The translations under genes were made by a program, and so were the position numbers. Positions 8,269 through 15,758 of a stretch of 43,467 nucleotides of DNA are shown piece by piece. The stretch is from Labilithrix sp. GTDB taxonomy: Bacteria; Myxococcota_A; Polyangia; Polyangiales; Polyangiaceae. The DNA lies in the NCBI GenBank assembly GCA_019637195.1, contig JAHBWA010000071.1:1-43467 (forward strand), written 5' to 3'. How positions within the stretch are numbered: the stretch's first letter is position 1; each line of letters begins with the position of its first letter. Below the pieces are notes generated by a model, which saw nothing but the letters and a program-made list of their open reading frames with translations, was not told the origin of the DNA and searched no databases.

Positions 8269-9861
8269 TCAGCCCTTCTTCGTCTCGCTCGGCAGCGGGG
8301 GAGCCCGCCGGCTCTGCGGCTCCGCGTCGGGGACGCTGGGCGCCGGCGCCCGCGGCGCAGATCCGGGCGAGCGCGGGCCCCGCGCGCTCGACGGAGGCGG
8401 TGGCCGTCCGACCGGCGTAAGCGGCGCGATTGGCGTGCGGGGCGCGGACGGTGCCGCTGGAGCGACCGGCAAGCGGTTCGCGCTCGGCGGCAGCGCTGCG
8501 GGACGGTAGGGGGCCGGCTGCGCCGAGCTCGTCGCGATCCGCGCCTGCGAGCTCGTCGGCGCGCGCGGCGTCATCGGCGAGGGCGGCGTCTGGATGTTGC
8601 CGCTCGAGCGCGCCGCTGCCGGGAGGCTCCCGGTCGAGGACGCCGGCGCCGCCGCCGGGATCCGCCGCGCCGACGGGGGAGCGCCGTCGCCCGGCGCGGC
8701 CAGCGCTGCCGCGGGCCGGTAGGGGCGACTCGCGTCGCCCGGCGCGGAGGCCGGCGCGACGCGCATCGCCGCCGTCGAGCTCGGCGGATGATCGGGGCTC
8801 GAGGCCGCCGGCGGTCGAACGCCGGGCCGTGATGCCACGGGCGCCCGCGGATCGCGCGGGGCTCCGCCGGCCCCCTCGCGTGGCGGTCCGCCGGTCGCGA
8901 TTCGCGACGACGACGGTGGGCCTCCCCGCGGGGCGTTGGGCGTCGAGGGTGCGCCGCTCCGGGCGAGGTTGGGCGCGGAGGCGGGTCCGCCGGCCCCCTC
9001 GCGTGGCGGTCCGCCGGCCGCGATTCGCGACGACGAGGGTGGGCCTCCCCGCGGGGCGTTGGGCGTCGAGGGTGCGCCGCTCCGGGCGAGGTTGGGCGCG
9101 GAGGCGGGGCCGCCGGCCGAGGGTGGGCCTCCCCGCGGGGCGTTGGGCGTCGAGGGCGGCGCTTCGTCCGGGCGCCGGCGCAGGACGACGGGCTGTCTGC
9201 TGCCGGGCGGCAGCTGCGCGTGCCGGGCGGCGCGGGGCTCGTCGTGGAGCGGCGGCTCGGAGCCGGGCGGCAAGTAGTCGATGGTCTCGCGTCCGCCGCC
9301 CATCGCGAACGAGGTGCCTGGCGTCGGCGCCGTGACGGGGCTCCGCCTCGGCGGGGCCGCCGGCGGCTCGGAGCGCGCGCCCGGCGGAACGGTGTCGGCG
9401 GCCTCGTCGCGGCCGTAGGCCTCGGCCGCGGCGTTGGCCTCGGCGAGCACGGCCTCGAGGTCGTCCGCGTCGTCGAAGTCGCCGAGGTCGACGTCGATCG
9501 ACCACTCCTGCTCGCGCTTGTTCGCGGCCTTCGGTCCGAAGCGCCGCGCGGCCTTCGCCACGTGGCGCTTGTACGTGCCCTCCTCGATCTGACGGCAGAT
9601 GCGCGTCCAGTACATCGAGTACGTGTTGAACTTCTGCGTGACGACGTTGAAGCGGAAGCGCAGCGCGGTGTTCCGGATCTGCTGCTTTCGCAGGATCGTG
9701 AAGCGGCGGTCGACGTCCTTGCGCTGAACCCCGGGCTCGATTTTCTCGTAGCCCATGAAGTACTGCTCGTACGACGCGCGCAGGCGATCGACGCGCTCCT
9801 CGAGCTCCGAGAGCGCGATCTCGAGCTCCTTCTGGGGATCCTTCGACTTGGGTGCTTCCAC
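8269..9861 (-). CDS. Coiled-coil N-terminal protein with Pro/Ala-rich repeat tail
   Basis: A 530-residue cytoplasmic-looking protein. Residues 1-120 are helical and highly charged (KELEIALSELEERVDRLRAS, then a Tyr/Phe-rich helix QKFNTYSMYWTRICRQIEEG). This part looks well conserved in character and is probably the functional domain. An acidic stretch (about 130-155) follows, then about 370 residues of Pro/Ala/Ser/Arg low complexity containing two nearly identical 41-residue units. Long disordered tails of this kind are seen in myxobacterial motility and scaffold proteins, but no specific role can be claimed. The GTG start is 10 nt after a TACGGT box. Confidence 0.7.
   Translation of the reverse strand: MEAPKSKDPQKELEIALSELEERVDRLRASYEQYFMGYEKIEPGVQRKDVDRRFTILRKQQIRNTALRFRFNVVTQKFNTYSMYWTRICRQIEEGTYKRHVAKAARRFGPKAANKREQEWSIDVDLGDFDDADDLEAVLAEANAAAEAYGRDEAADTVPPGARSEPPAAPPRRSPVTAPTPGTSFAMGGGRETIDYLPPGSEPPLHDEPRAARHAQLPPGSRQPVVLRRRPDEAPPSTPNAPRGGPPSAGGPASAPNLARSGAPSTPNAPRGGPPSSSRIAAGGPPREGAGGPASAPNLARSGAPSTPNAPRGGPPSSSRIATGGPPREGAGGAPRDPRAPVASRPGVRPPAASSPDHPPSSTAAMRVAPASAPGDASRPYRPAAALAAPGDGAPPSARRIPAAAPASSTGSLPAAARSSGNIQTPPSPMTPRAPTSSQARIATSSAQPAPYRPAALPPSANRLPVAPAAPSAPRTPIAPLTPVGRPPPPSSARGPRSPGSAPRAPAPSVPDAEPQSRRAPPLPSETKKG
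8871..9160 (-). repeat. 123-bp in-frame tandem repeat inside the coiled-coil gene
   Basis: Two units of 123 bp (8871-8993 and 8994-9116), almost identical at DNA level, plus a partial third. Each encodes 41 residues around APNLARSGAPSTPNAPRGG. The low divergence suggests a recent duplication that keeps the frame. Confidence 0.8.
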
Positions 9862-9871
9862 GAGGAGTCAG

Positions 9872-9877
9872 ACCGTA
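9872..9877 (-). promoter_or_regulatory. -10 box 10 nt before the coiled-coil gene
   Basis: Minus-strand TACGGT with 10 nt to GTG 9861, giving a leader of only a few bases. Confidence 0.4.
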
Positions 9878-10013
9878 GTTTCGAACCGGTCCGGCGCGGA
9901 GTAAAGCCGCGCGTTGAGAAACGCCTCGGGCGGAACGCAACGTCCCGGGACGTCGAGGGGCTGACCGGCGCTCCTGCGCGGATGTGGGCGGCGGGCGGCC
10001 GGCCTCGGCCGCG

Positions 10014-10940
10014 TCAGAGCGGGGTGACCTTGACGTTGTCGAAGCACACCTTCGCCTCCCACTCGTTGAAGCCGAGGTGGTCGTGCTGCTGTCCGGCGAG
10101 CGGCGAAGGATCGGCCCACGCGAAGTACTCGACGTCGTCGACGGACCAGCGGATCGTCTTGCCGTCGTTGCGCTCGATCTTGAAGTGGTAGACCTGACCC
10201 CGGACCACGGCGCGCTGGCGCGGATCGTCCGAGTCCTTGTCGACGGCGATCACCTTGCGGTCGTTGCCGTGCTCGTTCAGACGGGCGAGCACGTGGAGCG
10301 TGTTCTTCCACCCGCCGAGGACGGTGAGGTAGCTCGTGGCGTTCGTGTACGAGGTGCCCGTCGCGTAGGAGCGGCCGTCGCCCCACACCTCGGCCTTCAG
10401 GTCGCCGTCCTCGGTCATCGCGATCGCGTCGAACTCGATCCGCGCGTTGACGGGCAGCGTTCGGTTCAGCCACACGCCGTGGTTGCGCGCGTTCTCTCCG
10501 CAGAGGCGGCCGTTCTCGATGCGCCACGCGCTCGTCCGCATCTGCATCCAGTTCGGCCCGAGGTTGCTCGCGGCGCGCGTGCGCTCTCCGGTCTCGGAGC
10601 CGGCGTCGAACGGCGAGAGGAGGAAGAAGGCGTCTGCGCCGCCGTCGTTCGGTGCGACGACGCGCTGCGCGTCGATCGCCGCGTCGATGGTGGGTGAGGT
10701 CGACGACGCGTCGCCGGGCAGCGCCAGCGCTTCGCCGCCGTCGGGCCGCTCGAAGTCGTCCTCGAACGGGACCGTCATGATGCCGATCGACGGCTTGAAG
10801 CTCGACGTCTGCGCGGGCGCCGGCCCGGCGTCGAACGGCGGCGCGCTGCCCGTGGGGACGCACGCGGCGAGCGCGGCGAGGACGCCGACGAAGGTAGACG
10901 CAGCGACAGGCGAGGCGACGAGGATGGCGCGCGAGCTCAC
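10014..10940 (-). CDS. Lipoprotein with LamG/laminin-like C-terminal domain
   Basis: A 308-residue exported lipoprotein: hydrophobic signal, a lipobox ending ALAAC (Cys27), then an Asp/Ala/Ser-rich linker. From about residue 120 there is a beta-sandwich-like domain (WRIENGRLCGENARNHGVWL, ARIEFDAIAM, VYHFKIERNDGKTIRWSVDD, LGFNEWEAKVCFDNVKV), which resembles the carbohydrate-binding/LamG-like modules of DUF1080/3-keto-disaccharide hydrolase type proteins. The ligand is unknown. GTG 10940 is preferred over the ATG at 11006 because the signal begins here and a TGG-TAAGAA box lies 7 nt upstream. Confidence 0.75.
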   Translation of the reverse strand: MSSRAILVASPVAASTFVGVLAALAACVPTGSAPPFDAGPAPAQTSSFKPSIGIMTVPFEDDFERPDGGEALALPGDASSTSPTIDAAIDAQRVVAPNDGGADAFFLLSPFDAGSETGERTRAASNLGPNWMQMRTSAWRIENGRLCGENARNHGVWLNRTLPVNARIEFDAIAMTEDGDLKAEVWGDGRSYATGTSYTNATSYLTVLGGWKNTLHVLARLNEHGNDRKVIAVDKDSDDPRQRAVVRGQVYHFKIERNDGKTIRWSVDDVEYFAWADPSPLAGQQHDHLGFNEWEAKVCFDNVKVTPL

Positions 10941-10947
10941 GCGCGCG

Positions 10948-10953
10948 TTCTTA
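10948..10953 (-). promoter_or_regulatory. Extended -10 box 7 nt before the 308-residue lipoprotein
   Basis: Minus-strand TGG-TAAGAA with 7 nt to GTG 10940. The last base is A rather than T, so it is a weaker match. Confidence 0.4.
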
Positions 10954-11026
10954 CCACAGGCAGCCTGCCGTGCCCGACGCGGCGCTCGGTCGAGCCTGCG
11001 GCCCACGGTCGAGGCCGGGGCGCCGC

Positions 11027-11105
11027 GCGCCCGGCCGGGCGCCAGACGGTGCCGAGATCGGCGATCTCGGCACCGTCAAAGTGCGTCGACCTGGGGTCGA
11101 CGCAC
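11027..11105. repeat. Three stacked palindromes upstream of lgt
   Basis: Within 79 bp there are a 16-bp palindrome (11027-11042), a perfect 15-bp inverted repeat with a 3-nt loop (11045-11059 / 11063-11077) and a perfect 11-bp inverted repeat with a 3-nt loop (11081-11091 / 11095-11105). GCACCGTC occurs both at 11070-11077 and at 11102-11109, so the left arm starting at 11045 could pair with either copy. They lie in the 228-bp space between the divergent lipoprotein and lgt. No T-run follows on either strand. Confidence 0.85.
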
Positions 11106-11116
11106 CGTCGTTGTGG

Positions 11117-11122
11117 TAAAAC
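11117..11122 (+). promoter_or_regulatory. Possible extended -10 of lgt
   Basis: TGG-TAAAAC, 46 nt before ATG 11169. The TG-n-TA part fits, but the last base does not. It would start transcription just downstream of the hairpin stack. Confidence 0.3.
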
Positions 11123-11168
11123 GGGCCGCGCGCACGGGGCCAGCGCCCGGCGAACCCAAGATCCGACC

Positions 11169-12740
11169 ATGCATCCGATCCTCTTTCGTATTCCGCTCCC
11201 GTCGATGCCCCTCAAGCTGTGGTGGGCGCTCGCGGCCGTCGCGGCGATCGCCGCGATCTACGCGATCCTCGGCCTTCGAAAGAGCGACCGCGGCACCGCG
11301 GGCATCGCGCTCGTGATCGGCGTCGGCGCCGGCGTCGCGGGGTACGTGTTCCGCGAGACGAAGTACGAGGCGGCCAACCTGCCGATCTACTCGTACGGCG
11401 TCATGCTCGGCCTCTCGCTCGTCGTCGGGTGGTACCTGACGCTCACGCTGGCGGAGCGCGACGGGCTGCCGAAAGAGACGATGGCGAACTGCTACGTCAT
11501 CACCGCGGTCGCGGCGATCCTGGGCTCGCGCATCCTCTACGTCGTCACGAACCCCGACGAGTTCAAGCAGGCGAGCGACTTCTTCGCGCTCCGTCGCGGC
11601 GGCCTCGTCGCTTACGGCGGCTTCCTCGGCGGCTACCTCGGCAGCTGGCTCTACCTGCGGGCCCACAAGATCCGCCTCATGCCCTGGGCGGACGTCGCCG
11701 TCCCCAGCCTCGCGTCGGGTCTCTTGATCACGCGCATCGGCTGCTACCTGTTCGGCTGCGATTTCGGCAAGCGCCTGCCCGAGACGGCGCCCGGCGCGCT
11801 CAAGAAGCTCGGCACCTTCCCGCACTGGGCGCAGGGCACGCTCGACGGCAGCGAGGGCGCGCCTGCGTTCGCGCGTCACCTCGACATCGTCGGCAAGCAC
11901 ACGCCCGCCGGCGAGGAGCTCATGAAGATGGGGCACTCGTACCCGGTGCACCCCACGCAGATCTACGAGTCGGTCGTCGGTCTGGCGCTTCTCGCGCTGC
12001 TCCTGTGGCAGCGGAAGCACCAGCGCTTCCGCGGGCAGATCTTCTTCCTGTTCGCGTTCGGCTACGGGTACCTCCGCTTCCTCATCGAGACGCTCCGCGA
12101 CGACTCCGAGCGCGGTGAGTTCGGGCCGATGATGGGTGAGCACTGGCTCATCGCCGGCGCCCTGCTCGTGATGAGCGTCGCGTTCGTGTTCGGTGTCTCG
12201 CTCGGCATCACGAACCCGAAGATCCGCAACGCCTCGCGCGTGCTCGCGTTCCTCCCGCCGATCGTCGCCTTCGTGATGCTTCGCCCGGCGTCGTTCGGCA
12301 AGCAGCAGGCCGTGCAGCTCTCGACGAGCCAGTGGATCGGCCTCCTCTCGGCGGTCGTCTGCGCCTACTTCTACGCGAGGTTCTGGGAGACCGCGCGCAA
12401 GAGCCCGAAGCTCGCGATGGGGCTCGCGTCGCTCGGCGACATCAAGGCGACGCAGGACGACCTCGCGCCGCGGCGCAAGCAGCGTGACGCCGAGGACGAC
12501 GAGGACGACGACGACGGAGACGGCGATGCCGACGCGTCCGACGCGGACGCGTCCGACGCGCCGAAGGCGAAGAAGCCCGCCAAGAAGAAGGGCCTCGTCC
12601 GGAAGAAGAAGAGCGACGAGGGTACGAGCGCTTCGGCGGACGACGACGCGTCCGACGCCGAGCCCTCCAGCACGACGAAGTCGTCCTCCGGTGACGACGG
12701 CGACGACACGAAGAAGGACGAGCCCGCCGAGACCGCCTGA
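11169..12740 (+). CDS. lgt: Prolipoprotein diacylglyceryl transferase with long charged C-terminal tail
   Basis: Transfers diacylglycerol from phosphatidylglycerol to the lipobox cysteine of prolipoproteins, the first lipoprotein maturation step, in the inner membrane. There are several membrane helices, the family segments RGGLVAYGGFLGG, RIGCYLFGCDFGK (the position of the usual RxGN region) and HPTQIYES, and a final catalytic-region GYGYLRFLIE. The protein is 523 residues, against about 260-300 in most bacteria. The extra length comes from added N- and C-terminal membrane segments and a soluble tail (about 430-523) of alternating Asp/Glu runs and Lys-rich blocks. Several lipoprotein genes in this window encode its presumed substrates. 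Confidence 0.92.
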   Translation: MHPILFRIPLPSMPLKLWWALAAVAAIAAIYAILGLRKSDRGTAGIALVIGVGAGVAGYVFRETKYEAANLPIYSYGVMLGLSLVVGWYLTLTLAERDGLPKETMANCYVITAVAAILGSRILYVVTNPDEFKQASDFFALRRGGLVAYGGFLGGYLGSWLYLRAHKIRLMPWADVAVPSLASGLLITRIGCYLFGCDFGKRLPETAPGALKKLGTFPHWAQGTLDGSEGAPAFARHLDIVGKHTPAGEELMKMGHSYPVHPTQIYESVVGLALLALLLWQRKHQRFRGQIFFLFAFGYGYLRFLIETLRDDSERGEFGPMMGEHWLIAGALLVMSVAFVFGVSLGITNPKIRNASRVLAFLPPIVAFVMLRPASFGKQQAVQLSTSQWIGLLSAVVCAYFYARFWETARKSPKLAMGLASLGDIKATQDDLAPRRKQRDAEDDEDDDDGDGDADASDADASDAPKAKKPAKKKGLVRKKKSDEGTSASADDDASDAEPSSTTKSSSGDDGDDTKKDEPAETA

Positions 12741-12772
12741 CCTCCCGCGCCGAGAGCGCCGCGCTGGGTGAC

Positions 12773-12850
12773 CGGCGCGCGTCGCGCTGGGCGCTCGGTC
12801 AGACGCGCGTCGCGCTGCGCTCGGTCAGACGCGCTTTGCGCTGGGCGGCC
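12773..12850. repeat. Tandem repeat spanning the 3' end and stop codon of the CarH-like gene
   Basis: Copies of about 26 bp. TCAGACGCG (the minus-strand stop with its context) occurs at 12825, where it ends the CarH-like gene, and again 26 bp further on at 12799. A third, partial copy (GCGCGTCGCGCTGGGCG) is seen from about 12777. It belongs to the set of repeats anchored on stop codons in this window. Confidence 0.6.
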
Positions 12851-13925
12851 GGCGCGCGCGGACCCCCGCGAGCGCGCCGTCGATGTCGTTCCAGCTCGTC
12901 GTGACGCGAACGCGATCGTCCGGCCCCGCGACCGTCGAGGCGCCGGCGCCGCCGACCCAGAGCTCGATCGCCGTGTCGGCGAGCGCTCGCCGCAGCTGCT
13001 CGACGGCGCGCCGGGTCGACGCCGGCTCGCGCGCCGCGGACACCGACACCCCGACGACGTCGGCGCCGAGCGCGCGGGCGGCGCGCGCGATCTCTTCCGG
13101 CGGGGTGTCGCCGCCGAGGTGGTGGGGGGTCGCGCCACGCGCGCCGAGGTAGACGCGGACCATCTCGAGCCCGAGGACGTGCGCCTCGCCGGGGAGCGTC
13201 GCGAGCAGCACGACCGGGGGGACCTGGCTGTCCTCGAAGGCGACGGAGAGCACGTGCAGGCGCGCCGAGAGGAGCGCCGTCGCGAGGTGCTCGTGGCGGA
13301 CCGCGAGGCGGCCGCTTTCCCAGGCGTCGCCGACCCGCACCGCCAACGGGTGGGCGACATCGGTGACGAACGCCTTCGGCCCGAGGGTGACGGAGAGCGA
13401 GCGGAGCGCGGAGCGCAGACCGTCGACGTCCTCGCGCACCAGGAGCTCGATCAGCGCGTCGACCGTGCGCGCGATCGACGCCGCCGCTCCCACCGGCGCG
13501 TCCGCTCCCGGCGCGCTCGTAATCGTCGCGCCGGCGCCTGCCGGAGTGATCGCTGCGCCGGCGCCTGCCGGAGCGGTCGTCGCGCCGGCGCCTGCCGGAG
13601 TGATCGCTGCGCCGGCGCCTGCCGGAGCGGTCGTCGCGGCCGGAGCGGTCGTCGCGCTGGCGCCTGCGTCGAGGAGGCGGGCGATCTCGCCGTCAGGGAG
13701 CGCGATGACGTCTCCCGGCCGGAATCCTGCGCTCCGCGCCCGCGCGATGAGACGGAGCCGCGCGACGTCCGCCGGAGCGTAAAGGCGCCCACCGCCCGGC
13801 CGGCGGTCAGGCTTGGGAAAGCCGTAGCGGCGCTCCCAGATGCGCAGCGTCTCGGCCGGGATCCCCGTCTGCGAGGCGACGACGCGGATCGAGTAGGCGC
13901 CTTCGCTGCTCGCCGCGGCCTCCAT
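12825..13925 (-). CDS. CarH/LitR-like MerR-family B12-dependent photoreceptor repressor
   Basis: A 366-residue regulator. Residues 11-75 are a MerR-type DNA-binding domain (YSIRVVASQTGIPAETLRIWERRYGFP). Residues 93-140 are an Ala/Pro/Gly repeat linker. Residues 150-230 are the four-helix bundle with the light-sensor motif W-x9-E-H (Trp202, Glu212, His213). From 231 on is a B12-binding Rossmann domain with E-x-H-x-x-G (Glu247, His249, Gly252), where the His would be the lower cobalt ligand. In the known CarH proteins adenosylcobalamin holds a DNA-bound tetramer in the dark, and light breaks it and relieves repression. All named residues are present, so the same mode is likely. It is divergent from a B12-radical SAM operon, with four 11-bp repeats between. 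ATG 13925 is chosen because the MerR domain follows directly. Confidence 0.88.
   Translation of the reverse strand: MEAAASSEGAYSIRVVASQTGIPAETLRIWERRYGFPKPDRRPGGGRLYAPADVARLRLIARARSAGFRPGDVIALPDGEIARLLDAGASATTAPAATTAPAGAGAAITPAGAGATTAPAGAGAAITPAGAGATITSAPGADAPVGAAASIARTVDALIELLVREDVDGLRSALRSLSVTLGPKAFVTDVAHPLAVRVGDAWESGRLAVRHEHLATALLSARLHVLSVAFEDSQVPPVVLLATLPGEAHVLGLEMVRVYLGARGATPHHLGGDTPPEEIARAARALGADVVGVSVSAAREPASTRRAVEQLRRALADTAIELWVGGAGASTVAGPDDRVRVTTSWNDIDGALAGVRARRPPSAKRV
13531..13638 (-). repeat. 27-bp in-frame repeat in the CarH-like linker
   Basis: Four units of 27 bp starting at 13531, 13558, 13585 and 13612, each encoding nine residues of the type PAGAGAAIT. They form the linker between the DNA-binding and sensor domains, which is longer than usual for CarH proteins. 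Variation in copy number would change the reach between the domains. Confidence 0.85.
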
Positions 13926-13943
13926 GCACGCGAGCCTGCCTGA

Positions 13944-13987
13944 TGGACAGTATATGGTCAATAGTTTGACAAAACTTGGACAAACGA
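13944..13987. promoter_or_regulatory. Four 11-bp direct repeats: likely operator of the CarH-like repressor
   Basis: Four head-to-tail units with exact 11-bp spacing: TGGACAGTATA (13944), TGGTCAATAGT (13955), TTGACAAAACT (13966) and TGGACAAACGA (13977). The shared core is T(G/T)G(A/T)CA. CarH-type repressors are known to bind 11-bp direct repeats with several monomers of the tetramer on one DNA face. The array covers the minus-strand TATACT box of the repressor gene (13949-13954) and the presumed -35 of the divergent operon (TTGGAC, 13976-13981). One bound repressor could therefore control both directions. The local sequence is much more A+T-rich than its surroundings. Confidence 0.75.
13949..13954 (-). 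promoter_or_regulatory. -10 box of the CarH-like gene
   Basis: Minus-strand TATACT, 23 nt before ATG 13925. It lies inside the first operator repeat, which suggests autorepression. The -35 element is unclear. Confidence 0.5.
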
Positions 13988-14003
13988 TACCGTGCTCTAC
14001 TGT
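13976..14003 (+). promoter_or_regulatory. Promoter of the B12-radical SAM/HDO operon
   Basis: TTGGAC (13976-13981) and TACTGT (13998-14003) separated by 16 bp. The -35 falls within operator repeats 3 and 4. Initiation near 14010 would give a leader of about 120 nt before the radical SAM start. An alternative -35 is TTGACA at 13966. Confidence 0.5.
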
Positions 14004-14011
14004 CACGGCGC

Positions 14012-14062
14012 GCTGCGAGCCCTGCGGCGTGGCGTCGTACGATCGACGGTAGCGCTCGCAGC
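14012..14062 (+). promoter_or_regulatory. Structured leader: long hairpin
   Basis: A perfect 9-bp stem, GCTGCGAGC (14012-14020) with GCTCGCAGC (14054-14062), encloses a 33-nt loop that itself can fold (CGTCG with CGACG around 14033-14048). It starts right after the predicted transcription start. It does not show the conserved boxes of a cobalamin riboswitch that I would look for, so its role is open. Confidence 0.5.
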
Positions 14063-14079
14063 CCCCTCGAGGAGACGTC

Positions 14080-14148
14080 ATGTCGCTTTCCGTGCGTCCG
14101 AATCCGAGCCTCGAGCGAAAGGAAGAATCATGCGCGTCCTCCTCGTGA
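14080..14148 (+). CDS. Short leader ORF overlapping the radical SAM start
   Basis: A 22-codon reading frame starting with ATG 14080. It has a strong Shine-Dalgarno GAGGAG (14069-14074) 5 nt upstream, stronger than that of the following gene. It ends at TGA 14146-14148, 16 nt inside the radical SAM gene, in another frame. The peptide starts MSLSVRPNPSLERK. The layout suggests a leader peptide or translational coupling. It is not proven to be translated. Confidence 0.4.
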   Translation: MSLSVRPNPSLERKEESCASSS

Positions 14149-15758
14149 TGCCCACGCCGTTCGAGAACGGCCGCCTCGGGCTCGAGAACGTGGTCTGGCT
14201 CTCGGAGCCGGTCGCTCTCACCTCGGTCGGTACGGCGATCCAGGATCGCCATGAAGTGCGCGTCCTCGATCTACGGCTCGAGGACGAGGACGCGCTCGTG
14301 CGCACGCTCTCGACGTGGAAGCCCGACGTCGTCGGCACGACGAGCATGACGACCGACGCGTATCAGGCGAAGGCGGTGCTCCGCACGGCCAAGAACGTCT
14401 GCCCCGGCGTCCTCACCCTGGTCGGCGGGCATCACCCCACGCTCTGCCCGGACGAGTTCGACTTCGACTACGTCGACGTCATCGTCCAGGGAGAGGGCGA
14501 GCACACGCTCCGCGAGATCATGTCGCGCTGGGAGGCGCAGCGCGACGCCGGCGATCGCACCTTCGACGGCGTGAAGGGGACGCGCTGGCGCGACGCGGAC
14601 GGCGTCCGTCGCGTCAACGCGAAGCGTGAACAGACCGCGAGCCTCGACGATCTCCCGATCCCGAACCGCCGGCTGATCGAGAAGTACCAGGGCCGCTACT
14701 TCTTCACCGCGTTCCGTCCGATGGCCTCGATCTTCACGAGCCGCGGCTGCTCGTTCGACTGCAACTTCTGCGCGATCTGGGAGTTTTACGAGCGGCGGAC
14801 GCGCTTTCTCTCGGCGAAGAAGATCGTCGATCAGATGGAGGCGTGCGCGGAGCCGTTCGTCTTCGTCCTCGACGACAACTTCCTCACCAACAAGCGGCGC
14901 GTCGTCGAGCTGTGCGACGAGATGGAGCGGCGCGGGCTCAAGAAGTACTGGATGACGCAGGGACGCACCGACTTCGCGGCCGACAACCCCGAGCTCGTCG
15001 CGCGCCTCGCGAAGAACGGCCTCGTCATGCTCCTCTCGGGCTTCGAGTCGAACGACGACGACAACCTGGCCGCGCTCCGCAAGAAGAGCTCCTGGCAGAA
15101 GAACCTCCGCGCGAACGAGATCCTCCGCGAGAACGGGGTCGTGTCGACGGGCATCTTCATGGTCCGCCCCGACTGGACCAAGGAGCAGTTCGCGGGGCTC
15201 TACGAGTACGTCAACAGCCTCGACATCGGGATCCCGCTCTTCACGATCCTGACGCCGCTCCCGGGCACGCAGCTCTACCGCGCATACAAGGACAAGCTCC
15301 TCACGAACGACCACCGCCTGTTCGATCTCCTCCACGCGGTCTTGCCGACGCGCCTGCCGCGCGAGGAGTTCTACGCCGAGTTCTGCCGCGCTTACGACGC
15401 CACCGAGAAGAGCGTGCGGAGCGCGTACAAGTGGTTCTTCAAGGCGCGGCCGACGTTCATCCCGAAGAACCTGACGAGCATCGTCTGGTTTTACGCGCGC
15501 ACGTGGCGCTACCAGCGCATCCATGGCGACCACCGCTCGTTCCTCCGCGACGAGGAGGGGCTCCTCAACGGTCCGGGCGCCGAGGCGGGGCTCACCTGGG
15601 AGGACGTCGCCTATCCCAAGGGCGACGAGCACGTCGCGGCGAAGAGCGCCTCCGACGAGGCGCCGGCCACGGCGGGAGGCAAGCTCGTGAAGCTCCGGAT
15701 CCCGAGGCGAATCTGGGCCGACGACGTGGCCGAGGCCAGCGCGGGGGTGGGGCGATGA
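14130..15758 (+). CDS. B12-binding radical SAM protein 1
   Basis: A 542-residue enzyme of the cobalamin-dependent radical SAM class, in the broad group with P-methylase, HpnP and BchE types. Residues 1-135 form a B12-binding Rossmann domain (LVGGHHPTLCPDEF, VIVQGEGEHTLREI). The 4Fe-4S motif is CSFDCNFC (Cys207, Cys211, Cys214), followed by a TIM-barrel (FVLDDNFLTNKRRV, LLSGFESNDDDNL, LTPLPGTQLY). The B12 domain lacks a DxHxxG motif, as is common in this class. It should generate a 5'-deoxyadenosyl radical or transfer a methyl group; the substrate is unknown. ATG 14130 has AGGAAG 4-5 nt upstream. Its stop overlaps the next start (ATGA), so the genes are translationally coupled. Confidence 0.9.
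   Translation: MRVLLVMPTPFENGRLGLENVVWLSEPVALTSVGTAIQDRHEVRVLDLRLEDEDALVRTLSTWKPDVVGTTSMTTDAYQAKAVLRTAKNVCPGVLTLVGGHHPTLCPDEFDFDYVDVIVQGEGEHTLREIMSRWEAQRDAGDRTFDGVKGTRWRDADGVRRVNAKREQTASLDDLPIPNRRLIEKYQGRYFFTAFRPMASIFTSRGCSFDCNFCAIWEFYERRTRFLSAKKIVDQMEACAEPFVFVLDDNFLTNKRRVVELCDEMERRGLKKYWMTQGRTDFAADNPELVARLAKNGLVMLLSGFESNDDDNLAALRKKSSWQKNLRANEILRENGVVSTGIFMVRPDWTKEQFAGLYEYVNSLDIGIPLFTILTPLPGTQLYRAYKDKLLTNDHRLFDLLHAVLPTRLPREEFYAEFCRAYDATEKSVRSAYKWFFKARPTFIPKNLTSIVWFYARTWRYQRIHGDHRSFLRDEEGLLNGPGAEAGLTWEDVAYPKGDEHVAAKSASDEAPATAGGKLVKLRIPRRIWADDVAEASAGVGR

Noticed and set aside
8057..9940. A 627-codon minus-strand frame
   Set aside because: It is in a different frame from the coiled-coil protein, and its translation is Arg/Ala/Gly repeats without a fold.
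14004..14130. Cobalamin riboswitch before the radical SAM operon
   Set aside because: Expected from the B12 context, but I could not find the conserved B12-box or the other conserved motifs; only a simple hairpin is seen. A covariance-model search would settle it.
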